A DNA stretch of 64,000 bases from contig NZ_JAQFVG010000337.1 of the NCBI RefSeq assembly GCF_029439455.1, positions 12,594 to 76,593 on the forward strand, written 5' to 3'. The notes below the pieces were generated by a model. It had not been told where the DNA came from. It saw nothing but the letters and a program-made list of their open reading frames with translations, and did no database searches. The stretch comes from Caballeronia sp. BR00000012568055. Lineage in GTDB: Bacteria; Pseudomonadota; Gammaproteobacteria; Burkholderiales; Burkholderiaceae. Within the stretch, counting starts at the first letter, position 1, and each line of letters opens with the position of its first letter. This document shows, piece by piece, positions 8,552-20,680 of the stretch. Position numbers and translations under genes: made by a program.

Positions 8552-9217
8552 TTATGGAAAGAGTGAAGCGAGGGGATTCAGTACCGCCGATACAGCCGCG
8601 TAACCCACATTCACGAGCGGCGACAGCCAGAATCGCGTGAGCGCGTTGGTCATGATGAGCGCCATCACGATCCAGAAGCCGTACGGCTCGATCTTCTGAA
8701 ACGCGATCGATGCGCGCACCGGCAACAGTGCGGACAGAATACGCCCGCCGTCGAGCGGCAGCAGCGGAAAGAGATTGAGCACGCCGAACACCAGATTCAC
8801 GCTGACGCCGGCAGCGGCCATGCGCGTGAGAAACGGTTCATCGACATGAAAGGCGGCGAGCATGACGGCCAGCACGCCCCAGAGCAGCGCCTGCACGAAG
8901 TTGCTGCCGGGACCGGCTGCGGCGACCCACAGGCCGCCCCAGCGCGGATTGCGCAGATTGCCGAAGGCGACCGGCACGGGCTTGGCGTAGCCGAACATGA
9001 ACGCGCCGCTCGTGACGAAATACAGCACGATAGGAATGACAATCGTGCCGATCGGGTCGATATGGCGCATCGGGTTCATGGAAACGCGGCCGAGCACGTA
9101 GGCCGTGTTGTCGCCGAGCAGACGCGCGGCGTAACCATGCGCGGCCTCGTGCAGCGTGATCGCGAAGATCACCGGGAGCGCGTAGACCGCGATGGTTTGT
9201 ATCAGGGAAGGATCCAT
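8552..9217 (-). CDS. Site-2-protease-family membrane metalloprotease (M50)
   Basis: 221 residues with about five or six membrane segments. The zinc motif HEAAHG is in the first helix region, and the third ligand lies in LFPLLPLDGGRIL. It belongs to the small M50 group without a PDZ domain. Targets are unknown. The ATG at 9217 starts MDPSLIQTIAVYALP; longer in-frame starts lack support. The trpS gene begins four bases after its stop codon. Confidence 0.88.
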   Translation of the reverse strand: MDPSLIQTIAVYALPVIFAITLHEAAHGYAARLLGDNTAYVLGRVSMNPMRHIDPIGTIVIPIVLYFVTSGAFMFGYAKPVPVAFGNLRNPRWGGLWVAAAGPGSNFVQALLWGVLAVMLAAFHVDEPFLTRMAAAGVSVNLVFGVLNLFPLLPLDGGRILSALLPVRASIAFQKIEPYGFWIVMALIMTNALTRFWLSPLVNVGYAAVSAVLNPLASLFP

Positions 9218-9345
9218 AGAGCGGTATTGTATCAAGCAGGCAGGCGTTATCAGACACACGCGAGGCGCGTGCAGCGCCCTTCTCCGCATCATGACGCGGA
9301 TCGCTTAAACAAGTCTTATTGAAGCGGAAAAGCGTTTCAGCGCGC

Positions 9346-9975
9346 TTACACCGTCAGCCCGAACGGTTCCAGACTGCCCCGCCCCGCGCGCACCAGCACC
9401 GGCTCATCGCCGGAAAGATCGATCACGGTCGAGGGTTCCGCCGGGCACGCGCCCGAATCGATCACCAGGTCGACCTGCTTTTCCAGACGCTCGCGGATTT
9501 CCTCGGCATCGTTGAGCGGCTCGGTATCCGGCGGCACGATCAGCGTCGATGCCAACAGCGGTTCGCCCAGCGCCTCCAGCAAATCCAGCGTGATCCGGTG
9601 ATCCGGCACGCGCAGCCCGATGGTCTTGCGCGACGGATGCGACAGCCGCCGCGGCACTTCCTTGGTCGCCTGCAGCACGAACACATACGGCCCCGGCGTC
9701 ACGGATTTGAGCAGCCGGTATTGCTGGTTATCGACCATCGCGAAGTTGGACAGCTCGGAAAGATCGCGCACCAAGAGCGACAGCAATTGCTTATCGTCGA
9801 TACCGCGAATCCGGCGGATTTTCTCGACCGCGTTCTTATCGTCCAGATGGCAGCCCAGCGCGTAGCTGGAGTCCGTCGGCAAGGCGACGATGCCGCCGTC
9901 CTTGATGATCTGCACCGCCTGATTGATCAGCCGTGGCTGCGGATTGTCCGGATGAATACGAAAGTATTGAGACAT
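9346..9975 (-). CDS. YciO/Sua5/YrdC-family protein
   Basis: 209 residues. The YrdC fold is shown by the N-terminal GGIVALPTDSSYALGC, the KxR-like LLSLLVRDLSELS and the terminal VLVRAGRGSLEPFG. This is the YciO branch, which binds double-stranded RNA and ATP. Its role in threonylcarbamoyladenosine formation is doubtful compared with the true TsaC. The ATG at 9975 has AAGG about eight bases upstream. It lies between the PHP phosphatase and the M50 gene, an order common in proteobacteria. Confidence 0.88.
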   Translation of the reverse strand: MSQYFRIHPDNPQPRLINQAVQIIKDGGIVALPTDSSYALGCHLDDKNAVEKIRRIRGIDDKQLLSLLVRDLSELSNFAMVDNQQYRLLKSVTPGPYVFVLQATKEVPRRLSHPSRKTIGLRVPDHRITLDLLEALGEPLLASTLIVPPDTEPLNDAEEIRERLEKQVDLVIDSGACPAEPSTVIDLSGDEPVLVRAGRGSLEPFGLTV

Positions 9976-10085
9976 GACGACGCCTTCTTGTTTCGTTCGT
10001 GCGTGCGGAGTGGCGGAGTGGAACAGGTGGCGCAATAAGCGTGCGGCACCGTGCGCGCCTGTTTTAAAGCGCGATGGACGGATCG

Positions 10086-10916
10086 TTACAGCCAGCGCTC
10101 CCAGACCGGCGTGAGATCGTCCGGCAGCGGCGGCAACTGCCCCAAATCGATGCGCCCCTCGCCCGGCCCGTGGAAGTCCGACCCGCGCGACGCCTCGAAA
10201 CCATAGCGGCGCGCGACATCAGCGTACTCGCGATATTGATCCGGCGTATGGCTGCCCGTGACGACTTCGATCGCGCGGCCGCCCATCTGGATAAATTCGT
10301 CGAATAGCGCGGCGAACTCGACCGGCGTGTAATCGTAGCGGCCCGGATGCGCGATCACCGGTTCGCCGCCCGCACCGCGAATCCACTTCATGCAGTCGGC
10401 GAGTCTCGACCAGCGATGGCCGACGAAGCCCGGTTTGCCATCGCCGAGAAAGCGCGCGAAGACATCCGATGTCGATTTCGCGTAGCCCGCGTCCACCAAA
10501 TAGCGCGCGAAGTGCGTGCGCGAAATCATGTCGGGATCCTCGGTGTAGCGCAGTGCGCCTTTGTAGCAATCCGGAATGCCGACCGCCGCCAACGCTTCGC
10601 CGATCGCCACGCCGCGTGCCGCACGGCCGTTGCGCGTCGCTTCCAGCCCTTTGACGAGCGCTTCGTTCTCCGGATCGACATTCATGCCGACGACGTGAAT
10701 GGTGCGCCCTGCCCACGTCACCGAAATCTCCACGCCCGGCAAATACGCCATACCAAGCGATTCCGCCGCCGCGCGTGCTTCACGCTGGCCGCCGAGTTGA
10801 TCGTGATCGGTGAGCGACCACAATGTGACGCCGCCTGCGTGCGCACGCGCCGCGACCTCCGTCGGGGTCAACTGACCATCGGATACGGTGGAGTGGCAGT
10901 GCAGATCGGCGTTCAT
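10086..10916 (-). CDS. PHP-domain phosphoesterase (YciV/RNase AM family)
   Basis: 276 residues. Metal-binding PHP motifs are DLHCHSTVSDG at the N terminus, SLTDHDQ near residue 37, AHPGRYD in the middle and SDFHGPGE near the end. E. coli YciV acts as a 3',5'-nucleotide phosphatase and trims 5' ends of ribosomal RNAs. Conserved linkage with yciO supports the assignment to this subfamily. Confidence 0.9.
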   Translation of the reverse strand: MNADLHCHSTVSDGQLTPTEVAARAHAGGVTLWSLTDHDQLGGQREARAAAESLGMAYLPGVEISVTWAGRTIHVVGMNVDPENEALVKGLEATRNGRAARGVAIGEALAAVGIPDCYKGALRYTEDPDMISRTHFARYLVDAGYAKSTSDVFARFLGDGKPGFVGHRWSRLADCMKWIRGAGGEPVIAHPGRYDYTPVEFAALFDEFIQMGGRAIEVVTGSHTPDQYREYADVARRYGFEASRGSDFHGPGEGRIDLGQLPPLPDDLTPVWERWL

Positions 10917-10980
10917 CGTTTTATTCGGAATGTTCTTTCACATTCTACTTTAACGGCATGACAGCCCGCTTATGGAGGCT

Positions 10981-11886
10981 TCACGTGTCACTGCGCACAG
11001 AAGGCGCACAGAACGCCTCGATCAGCGCCGCGACGCGCTCTGGCTGATCGTGGTGAATCATGTGCCCCGCCTCATCGATAAATTCCTCGCGCCAGTCGGG
11101 AATGGCCAGAAAACGCGTCTTGAACTCGGGAATCGGCACTTCGCCGGCCATCCATGCGAGCGTCGGCGAATTCTTCGCCTCGACGTGCAGCACACGTGCC
11201 CGGATTTGCGACCAGATCGCCTTCACCTCATCCAGCCGATACGGCAGCGGTCCGCGCAGCTTGTGCGCCGGATCGGCGAGCAGATGAAACTGCCCATCGC
11301 TTTCCTGCCGCGACCAGTGCTGCGCGAGATAACGCGCGCGCGCCAGCGGAAGACGCGGATTGGTGCGGATCAGCCGATCGGCGACGTCGTCGAGCGTGGC
11401 GTAGCTGCGCAGTTCGGGCGGCGTGCGCAGATCGTCGAGCCATTGCGCGAGGCGTTTCGGCGCTTGCGATGGCCGCGCATCGGGGAGTCCGAAGCCTTCG
11501 AGATCGACCAGGCGGCGCACGCGCTCCGGCCGCACGCCCGCGTAGTGCATGGCGACGTTCGCGCCCATGCTGTGCCCGACGAGATTCACCTGACCGTGCG
11601 GCGCAAAGTGGTCGAGGATCGCGTCGAGATCGGAGAGATAGTCGGGAAAATAGTAGTTGCCGCCGCCCTGCTCGGCCACCTGCCAGTCGGACAGGCCGAA
11701 GCCGCGCGCGTCCGGCGCGAGCACTTGCCAGTCGCCATTCAGCGCATCCACGACGAACTGGAACGATGCGGACACGTCCATCCAGCCGTGCAGCATGAAC
11801 AGCATTGGCGCATCGGGCGCGCCCCAGCGACGCACGTGCAAGCGCACGCCTTGTGTATCGACGAACTCGGAGCGCCAGTCTTTCAT
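10981..11886 (-). CDS. Alpha/beta hydrolase
   Basis: 301 residues. The oxyanion-hole segment is LFMLHGWMD, the nucleophile elbow is GHSMGAN, and the catalytic His is in DEAGHMIHHDQPE. The substrate cannot be inferred. The ATG at 11886 begins MKDWRSEFVDTQG; an upstream TTG adds six residues and is less likely. Confidence 0.87.
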   Translation of the reverse strand: MKDWRSEFVDTQGVRLHVRRWGAPDAPMLFMLHGWMDVSASFQFVVDALNGDWQVLAPDARGFGLSDWQVAEQGGGNYYFPDYLSDLDAILDHFAPHGQVNLVGHSMGANVAMHYAGVRPERVRRLVDLEGFGLPDARPSQAPKRLAQWLDDLRTPPELRSYATLDDVADRLIRTNPRLPLARARYLAQHWSRQESDGQFHLLADPAHKLRGPLPYRLDEVKAIWSQIRARVLHVEAKNSPTLAWMAGEVPIPEFKTRFLAIPDWREEFIDEAGHMIHHDQPERVAALIEAFCAPSVRSDT

Positions 11887-11922
11887 TGCATCTTCTCTCA
11901 GCAAAAACGTATGGTCGTTCGA

Positions 11923-12768
11923 TTATAAAGGTGCTGCCGGTTTTTGAGATGCAGCCTCGTCGAGTTCGGCGAGCGCGCGGAGTTCGGCCTCATCGAAACC
12001 GGCGTCGCGACGGGCGTCGAAATTGAACGGGCCGCGCAGTTTTGGCGCGTGATATTGCTCGGCCAGACGCGCGTATGTGGGATGCGGATCGAGATTGGCC
12101 GCATCGCATAGATGGCGAAACCAGCGATTGCCGATCAAAACATGGCCGACTTCATCGCGCAAAATGATGTCCAAAATCGCCGCCGATGCATGATCGCCCG
12201 CCTGCGCGAGGCGCTTGCGAATGGGCGGCGATGCGTCGAGGCCGCGCGCTTCAAGCGTGCGCGGCACCAGCGCCATGCGCGCCAGCACGTCGTTGCGCGT
12301 GCGCTGCGCCATGTCCCAGAGGCCGTCGTGCGCGGGGAAATCGCCGTAGACGTGGCCGAATTCGGCCAACCGCGACGTCAAAAGCGAAAAGTGATACGCC
12401 TCTTCCGCCGCAACTTTCAACCAATCGCGATAAAAATCCTGCGGCATCGACGGAAAACGCCAAACCGCGTCGAGCGCAAGATTGATCGCGTTGAACTCGA
12501 TGTGCGCGAGCGCGTGCAGCAGCACCGCGCGCCCCGCATCCGACTGCATGCTCCGCCGCTTCAGCGATGACGGCGCGACGAGTTCGGGCTTGTCGGGACG
12601 TCCGGGAAGGCTGTCTGGCTCGGCAAAAGACGTGTCCGTATCGATCCGAAAAGCGCTTTCGTACAGCGCGCGAGCACGCGCCGCCTTCTCCACCGGATCG
12701 CGCAGACAGAGAATCTCAAGCGCGGCGCGGCGCGCGCAGGCATCGGAAGAAGGCAAAGCATTCGGCAT
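11923..12768 (-). CDS. DUF455 ferritin-like protein
   Basis: 281 residues. Two Glu/His pairs typical of ferritin-like four-helix bundles are visible: HIEFNAINLALDAV with AEEAYHF, and a later DEVGHVLIGNRWF. These suggest a di-iron centre, but the function of the family is unknown. The ATG at 12768 is preceded by GGAA about eight bases upstream. It is divergent from the carbonic-anhydrase-like gene. Confidence 0.83.
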   Translation of the reverse strand: MPNALPSSDACARRAALEILCLRDPVEKAARARALYESAFRIDTDTSFAEPDSLPGRPDKPELVAPSSLKRRSMQSDAGRAVLLHALAHIEFNAINLALDAVWRFPSMPQDFYRDWLKVAAEEAYHFSLLTSRLAEFGHVYGDFPAHDGLWDMAQRTRNDVLARMALVPRTLEARGLDASPPIRKRLAQAGDHASAAILDIILRDEVGHVLIGNRWFRHLCDAANLDPHPTYARLAEQYHAPKLRGPFNFDARRDAGFDEAELRALAELDEAASQKPAAPL

Positions 12769-13000
12769 CAAATCATTCCAAATATCGGAGCGCGCGGCGG
12801 AAAAACGGCGCAAACGGCTAAAATACGCATTCCGGCGCATCAAACACAAGATCAGATTCATCGGCGCAATATCCAGCGCACTACTCACTCGGCAAGATAT
12901 TCAGCGCAATCGAGATGGCGCGCATTCTAGCGCCGACTCCGATCATCCCCGCAGCGGCGCGCAGCACAGACCGCACATTCGATCAGCGACAGGAGACACA

Positions 13001-13525
13001 GTGGCCATTTACAAGCTCGGCGAGCACGCCCCCAACATTCACGAAAGCGTGTTTCTCGCGGATAACGCGACCATCATCGGCCGCGTGACGCTGGAGGAAA
13101 ATGCGAGCGTCTGGCCGGGCGCGACGCTGCGCGGCGATAACGAGCCGATTCGCGTCGGGCGCGACTCGAACGTGCAGGAAGGCGCGGTGCTGCACGCCGA
13201 TCCGGGCTATCCGCTGAACATTGGCGAAGGTGTCACGGTCGGCCATCAGGCGATGCTGCACGGCTGCACGATCGGCGAAAACACGCTGATCGCCATTCAG
13301 GCGGTGGTCTTGAATGGTGCGGTCATCGGCCGCAACTGTCTGGTTGGCGCGGGCGCGCTGGTCACCGAAGGCAAGGTGTTTCCGGACAATACCGTGATTC
13401 TCGGCTCGCCCGCGCGGGCGGTGCGTCAGGTCACGGAAAGCGATATCGCCCGAATCCGCGCGTCCGCGGCGAGTTATACGGATCGGCGGGAATTTTATAA
13501 GGCGCAGCTCGTGCGCATCGGCTGA
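13001..13525 (+). CDS. Gamma-carbonic-anhydrase-family protein (hexapeptide repeat)
   Basis: 174 residues. Repeated hexapeptide units form a left-handed beta-helix, with metal-binding-type histidines in VLHADPG, VGHQAMLHGC. It belongs to the YrdA/PaaY group of zinc-binding trimers. True carbonic anhydrase activity is uncertain. The start is GTG at 13001, with AGGAGA four bases upstream. The frame stays open far upstream, but that part is a shadow of the DUF455 gene. Confidence 0.88.
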   Translation: MAIYKLGEHAPNIHESVFLADNATIIGRVTLEENASVWPGATLRGDNEPIRVGRDSNVQEGAVLHADPGYPLNIGEGVTVGHQAMLHGCTIGENTLIAIQAVVLNGAVIGRNCLVGAGALVTEGKVFPDNTVILGSPARAVRQVTESDIARIRASAASYTDRREFYKAQLVRIG

Positions 13526-13572
13526 AATCGGCTGATGAAACCCGAGCGAAGCATCGACACCAAGGAAGAGTT

Positions 13573-14523
13573 GTGAACGACCAGTTGCAAAAATTCATGT
13601 TCAACGCAGCGCCCGTGCGCGGCGAGATCGTCTCGCTGCGCGACACGTGGCAGGAAGTGCTCGCGCGCCGTACGTATCCGTCCGCCGTGCGCAACGTACT
13701 CGGCGAGATGATGGCCGCGTGCGCACTGCTGTCGGCGAATCTCAAGTTCGACGGCACGCTCGTCATGCAGATTTACGGCGATGGCCCGGTGAAGATGCTG
13801 GTCGTACAGTGCAATTCGGACCTGTCGCTGCGCGCGACGGCCAAGCTTGCCGAAGGCGTGGAAGATCAGCTCGACGGCGAAGTATCGCTGCCGGATCTGC
13901 TGAATCGTCACGGCCAAGGACGCTGCGTCATCACGCTCGATCCGGCGAACAAGAAGCCGGGACAACAGCCGTATCAGGGCATCGTGCCGCTGTCCGGCGA
14001 GCACGGCCCGCTTTTGTCGATGTCGGAAGTGCTCGAACAGTACATGCACCACTCCGAGCAACTGGACACGCGCATGTGGCCCGCGGCGGACACCGACCGC
14101 GCGGTCGGCATGCTGCTGCAAAAGCTGCCGGGCGATGGCGGCATCGTCCCGCATCCCGGCGAACATGACGCGGATACGTGGCAGCGTGTGTGCCATCTCG
14201 GCAGCACGCTTTCGAATGAAGAATTGCTCAAGGAAGAACCGGAGACGGTGTTCAAGCGGCTGTTCTGGCAGGAGAACGTGCAGCATTTCGAGCCGGCGCA
14301 GGCGCGGTTCCAGTGCACGTGTTCGCGTGAGAAGGTCGGCGGCATGCTGAAGATGCTAGGACGCGAGGAAGTGGACAGCGTGATCGCGGAGCGTGGCGGT
14401 GTGGAAGTGCACTGCGAGTTCTGCAATCAACGTTATGACTTCGATCCGGTCGATGTCGAGCAACTTTTTGTATCGAAAGAACTCTCACAGGGAGTGAGTC
14501 CGGCGGCCGACCAGCGGCATTGA
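13573..14523 (+). CDS. hslO: Redox-regulated chaperone Hsp33
   Basis: 316 residues. Hsp33 is a cytoplasmic holdase switched on when oxidation releases zinc from four cysteines. They are present here as CTC (near residue 258) and CEFC (near 290), the C-x-C and C-x-x-C pairs of the family. The N-terminal part carries the conserved LLSANLKFDGTL and QIYGDGPVK blocks. GTG start with AAGGAAGAG just upstream. It follows the carbonic-anhydrase-like gene by 47 bases. Confidence 0.95.
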   Translation: MNDQLQKFMFNAAPVRGEIVSLRDTWQEVLARRTYPSAVRNVLGEMMAACALLSANLKFDGTLVMQIYGDGPVKMLVVQCNSDLSLRATAKLAEGVEDQLDGEVSLPDLLNRHGQGRCVITLDPANKKPGQQPYQGIVPLSGEHGPLLSMSEVLEQYMHHSEQLDTRMWPAADTDRAVGMLLQKLPGDGGIVPHPGEHDADTWQRVCHLGSTLSNEELLKEEPETVFKRLFWQENVQHFEPAQARFQCTCSREKVGGMLKMLGREEVDSVIAERGGVEVHCEFCNQRYDFDPVDVEQLFVSKELSQGVSPAADQRH

Positions 14524-14598
14524 TCCACGGAAACGAACGCCCGGCGCGCTATGATTGGATTCCTGATTAGTTTGTCCGGCGCGCCGGAGGTCGTAACC

Positions 14599-14949
14599 AT
14601 GAAAACCGCATCATTGAACTGGAAACTGGGCGCTTGCATTGCAAGCGCCGCGCTCGTCACCGGTTGCGCGATGGACCCGCCCGGTCCATCGCCTATCTAC
14701 AGCCGTCTGCCGAATACGCCTGTTCCGCCGCAGCAAACGCTGACGCCCGAGCAGGAGATGCAGCGCTATAACGCGATCGATAAACAAGCGCTGGCGGAAT
14801 CGCAGAAAGCCGCGCAAATGGGCAACGACGCGAAAATGATGTCGAACTACTACACGCCGCCGGTCAATGTGTACGGCGGTTACTCCAGCGGTGGCTGGGG
14901 CGGCGGTCCTTACTGGGGCACGGGCGTGGGATTCGGCACCTGGTGGTAA
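14599..14949 (+). CDS. Small Gly/Tyr-rich lipoprotein
   Basis: 116 residues. A signal peptide with LVTGC predicts lipidation at Cys23. The middle is Pro/Gln-rich with a helical EQEMQRYNAIDK segment. The C terminus is rich in Gly, Tyr and Trp (GGYSSGGWGGG). I do not recognise a family. The ATG at 14599 has GGAGG eight bases upstream, and an in-frame upstream ATG at 14551 is less likely. Confidence 0.8.
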   Translation: MKTASLNWKLGACIASAALVTGCAMDPPGPSPIYSRLPNTPVPPQQTLTPEQEMQRYNAIDKQALAESQKAAQMGNDAKMMSNYYTPPVNVYGGYSSGGWGGGPYWGTGVGFGTWW

Positions 14950-14970
14950 ATACGCGAGACGCGTAAAAGC

Positions 14971-15006
14971 AAAAAAGCGCAGCCGATACCGACTGCGCTT
15001 TTTTTA
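14971..15006. terminator. Bidirectional intrinsic terminator
   Basis: AAAAAAGCGCAG pairs with CTGCGCTTTTTT across a ten-base loop, between convergent genes. Confidence 0.8.
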
Positions 15007-15020
15007 TCCCATCACGACTT

Positions 15021-15476
15021 TCACTGCTGCTTCTTCCTCGCCTCAGCCGCTTTTTCCTTCTGCGCTTTCTTGTCCAGATCGCGCAATTCCTGCTTCGAAC
15101 GCGATACCGGATTCGGCACCACCCGCAACGGCGCCGCCGATACCTGCCCGCGCGTCGAGCTATTCATGCCCGGCACGTTCGCCGAATTCACCGGCGCAGT
15201 CGAATTAGGCGCGACGAACTGCACGAACACCTCGCTGTCCTTGACCATGCCCATTTCATAACGGGCGCGTTCTTCGATAGCACTGGTGCCGCTCTGCAAA
15301 TCCTGCACTTCGCCTTGCACGCGTTCGTTGCGCAGCTTGAGGGTGTTGTTCTTGTCGCTCTGTTGCGCGAGTTGCTGCTGCAATTCGTGCACGCGCAGCC
15401 AGCCGCCATGACCCCACCAAAGCGGATATTGGATGACTGCGAGCAACGAAATCAAGACGACTGTGACGAGCCGCAT
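15021..15476 (-). CDS. ftsB: Cell division protein FtsB
   Basis: 151 residues. One membrane helix near the N terminus ([19 protein letters not shown]) is followed by a coiled coil (residues about 30-75) with the family-typical [15 protein letters not shown]-like segment. FtsB joins FtsL and FtsQ in the divisome. A charged C-terminal tail of about 60 residues, rich in Lys and Ala, is longer than in E. coli FtsB. It lies downstream of eno, the usual place. The ATG at 15476 is family-typical. Confidence 0.9.
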   Translation of the reverse strand: MRLVTVVLISLLAVIQYPLWWGHGGWLRVHELQQQLAQQSDKNNTLKLRNERVQGEVQDLQSGTSAIEERARYEMGMVKDSEVFVQFVAPNSTAPVNSANVPGMNSSTRGQVSAAPLRVVPNPVSRSKQELRDLDKKAQKEKAAEARKKQQ

Positions 15477-15587
15477 TCGAGTAGCCGAAAGAAGCGCCGC
15501 CTGCGGCAAACAAACCACGGGCGGCGGGCTGAAAAATAGGACCAGACGATGTCCTTATCGACCAAAGCGGCGGAAGCTTTAGCGTAC

Positions 15588-19829
<4,242 letters not shown>

Positions 19830-19861
19830 TTATTTCAGAGTATGTCGATGTATGCGGCCCC

Positions 19862-20671
19862 TTATTTCTGCTTCGACAGCGCGTTGAGCCGCCGCCGTAT
19901 GGCGTGCGCGGTTTCGATCGGGCGTTCCATCGGGAAAAGGTGGCTGCCGTCCATCCACTCGAAATTTTCCCCGGCGATGCGCCGCGTCATTTCCAGTCCC
20001 ACGTGCTTCACTTCGCGCGAATGCGTGCCCGCGAGAAAGCCGACCGGCACCGGCGCGCCATGCGCCAGCCGCGCGCCGAGCGTGCCCGGCAGCGTGCGGT
20101 AGATCAGATATTCGACGTGTCGATCGAAGGCGAGCGTGCGCGTGCCGTCGGGCTGCGTCTGCGGAATCGCGAAGTCGATGTAGTCGGACAGCATGCGCTC
20201 GTCCCAACGCGCGAACGCGGGCTTCGAATGGAAATGACGCCACGCTTCGTCGCGGCTCGCCCAGTGCGTGCGGCGATTTTTCGTGGCTGCGGCAGGCGAC
20301 AGACGTTCGTCCAGTCCGGTCCATTGCGATACGCGCAACAGCCCGCTTTTCCATCCCGCGATCACGGGGGAATCGATCATCACGACGCCTTTTACCCATT
20401 GCGGACGCTTGCACGCCGCGAGCATCGACAGATATCCGCCGAGCGAATGGCCGACCAGCCAGACTTTGCGTTGCGTATCGCTATGACGGCTCATATCGTC
20501 GAGAAGCTGATCGACGAGATTCGGCCAGTCGCGCGTGACCGGAAAACGCGGATCGTGTCCATATCGTTCGATGCTGCGGATTTCGTAGTCATCCGCGAGT
20601 TCGGCAAAGATCGTGCGATAGGTCGAGGCCGGAAAACCGTTCGCGTGTGAGAAATGGATGATGTCTTTCAT
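19862..20671 (-). CDS. Alpha/beta hydrolase
   Basis: 269 residues. The oxyanion region FSHANGFPAS and the elbow GHSLGGYLS mark a serine hydrolase, and MDGSHLFPMERP holds the catalytic His. The start IIHFSHANGFP resembles a group of hydrolases often found beside comEC. Substrate unknown. It begins nine bases after comEC and is probably cotranscribed. Confidence 0.86.
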   Translation of the reverse strand: MKDIIHFSHANGFPASTYRTIFAELADDYEIRSIERYGHDPRFPVTRDWPNLVDQLLDDMSRHSDTQRKVWLVGHSLGGYLSMLAACKRPQWVKGVVMIDSPVIAGWKSGLLRVSQWTGLDERLSPAAATKNRRTHWASRDEAWRHFHSKPAFARWDERMLSDYIDFAIPQTQPDGTRTLAFDRHVEYLIYRTLPGTLGARLAHGAPVPVGFLAGTHSREVKHVGLEMTRRIAGENFEWMDGSHLFPMERPIETAHAIRRRLNALSKQK

Positions 20672-20680
20672 TTTTAGTTG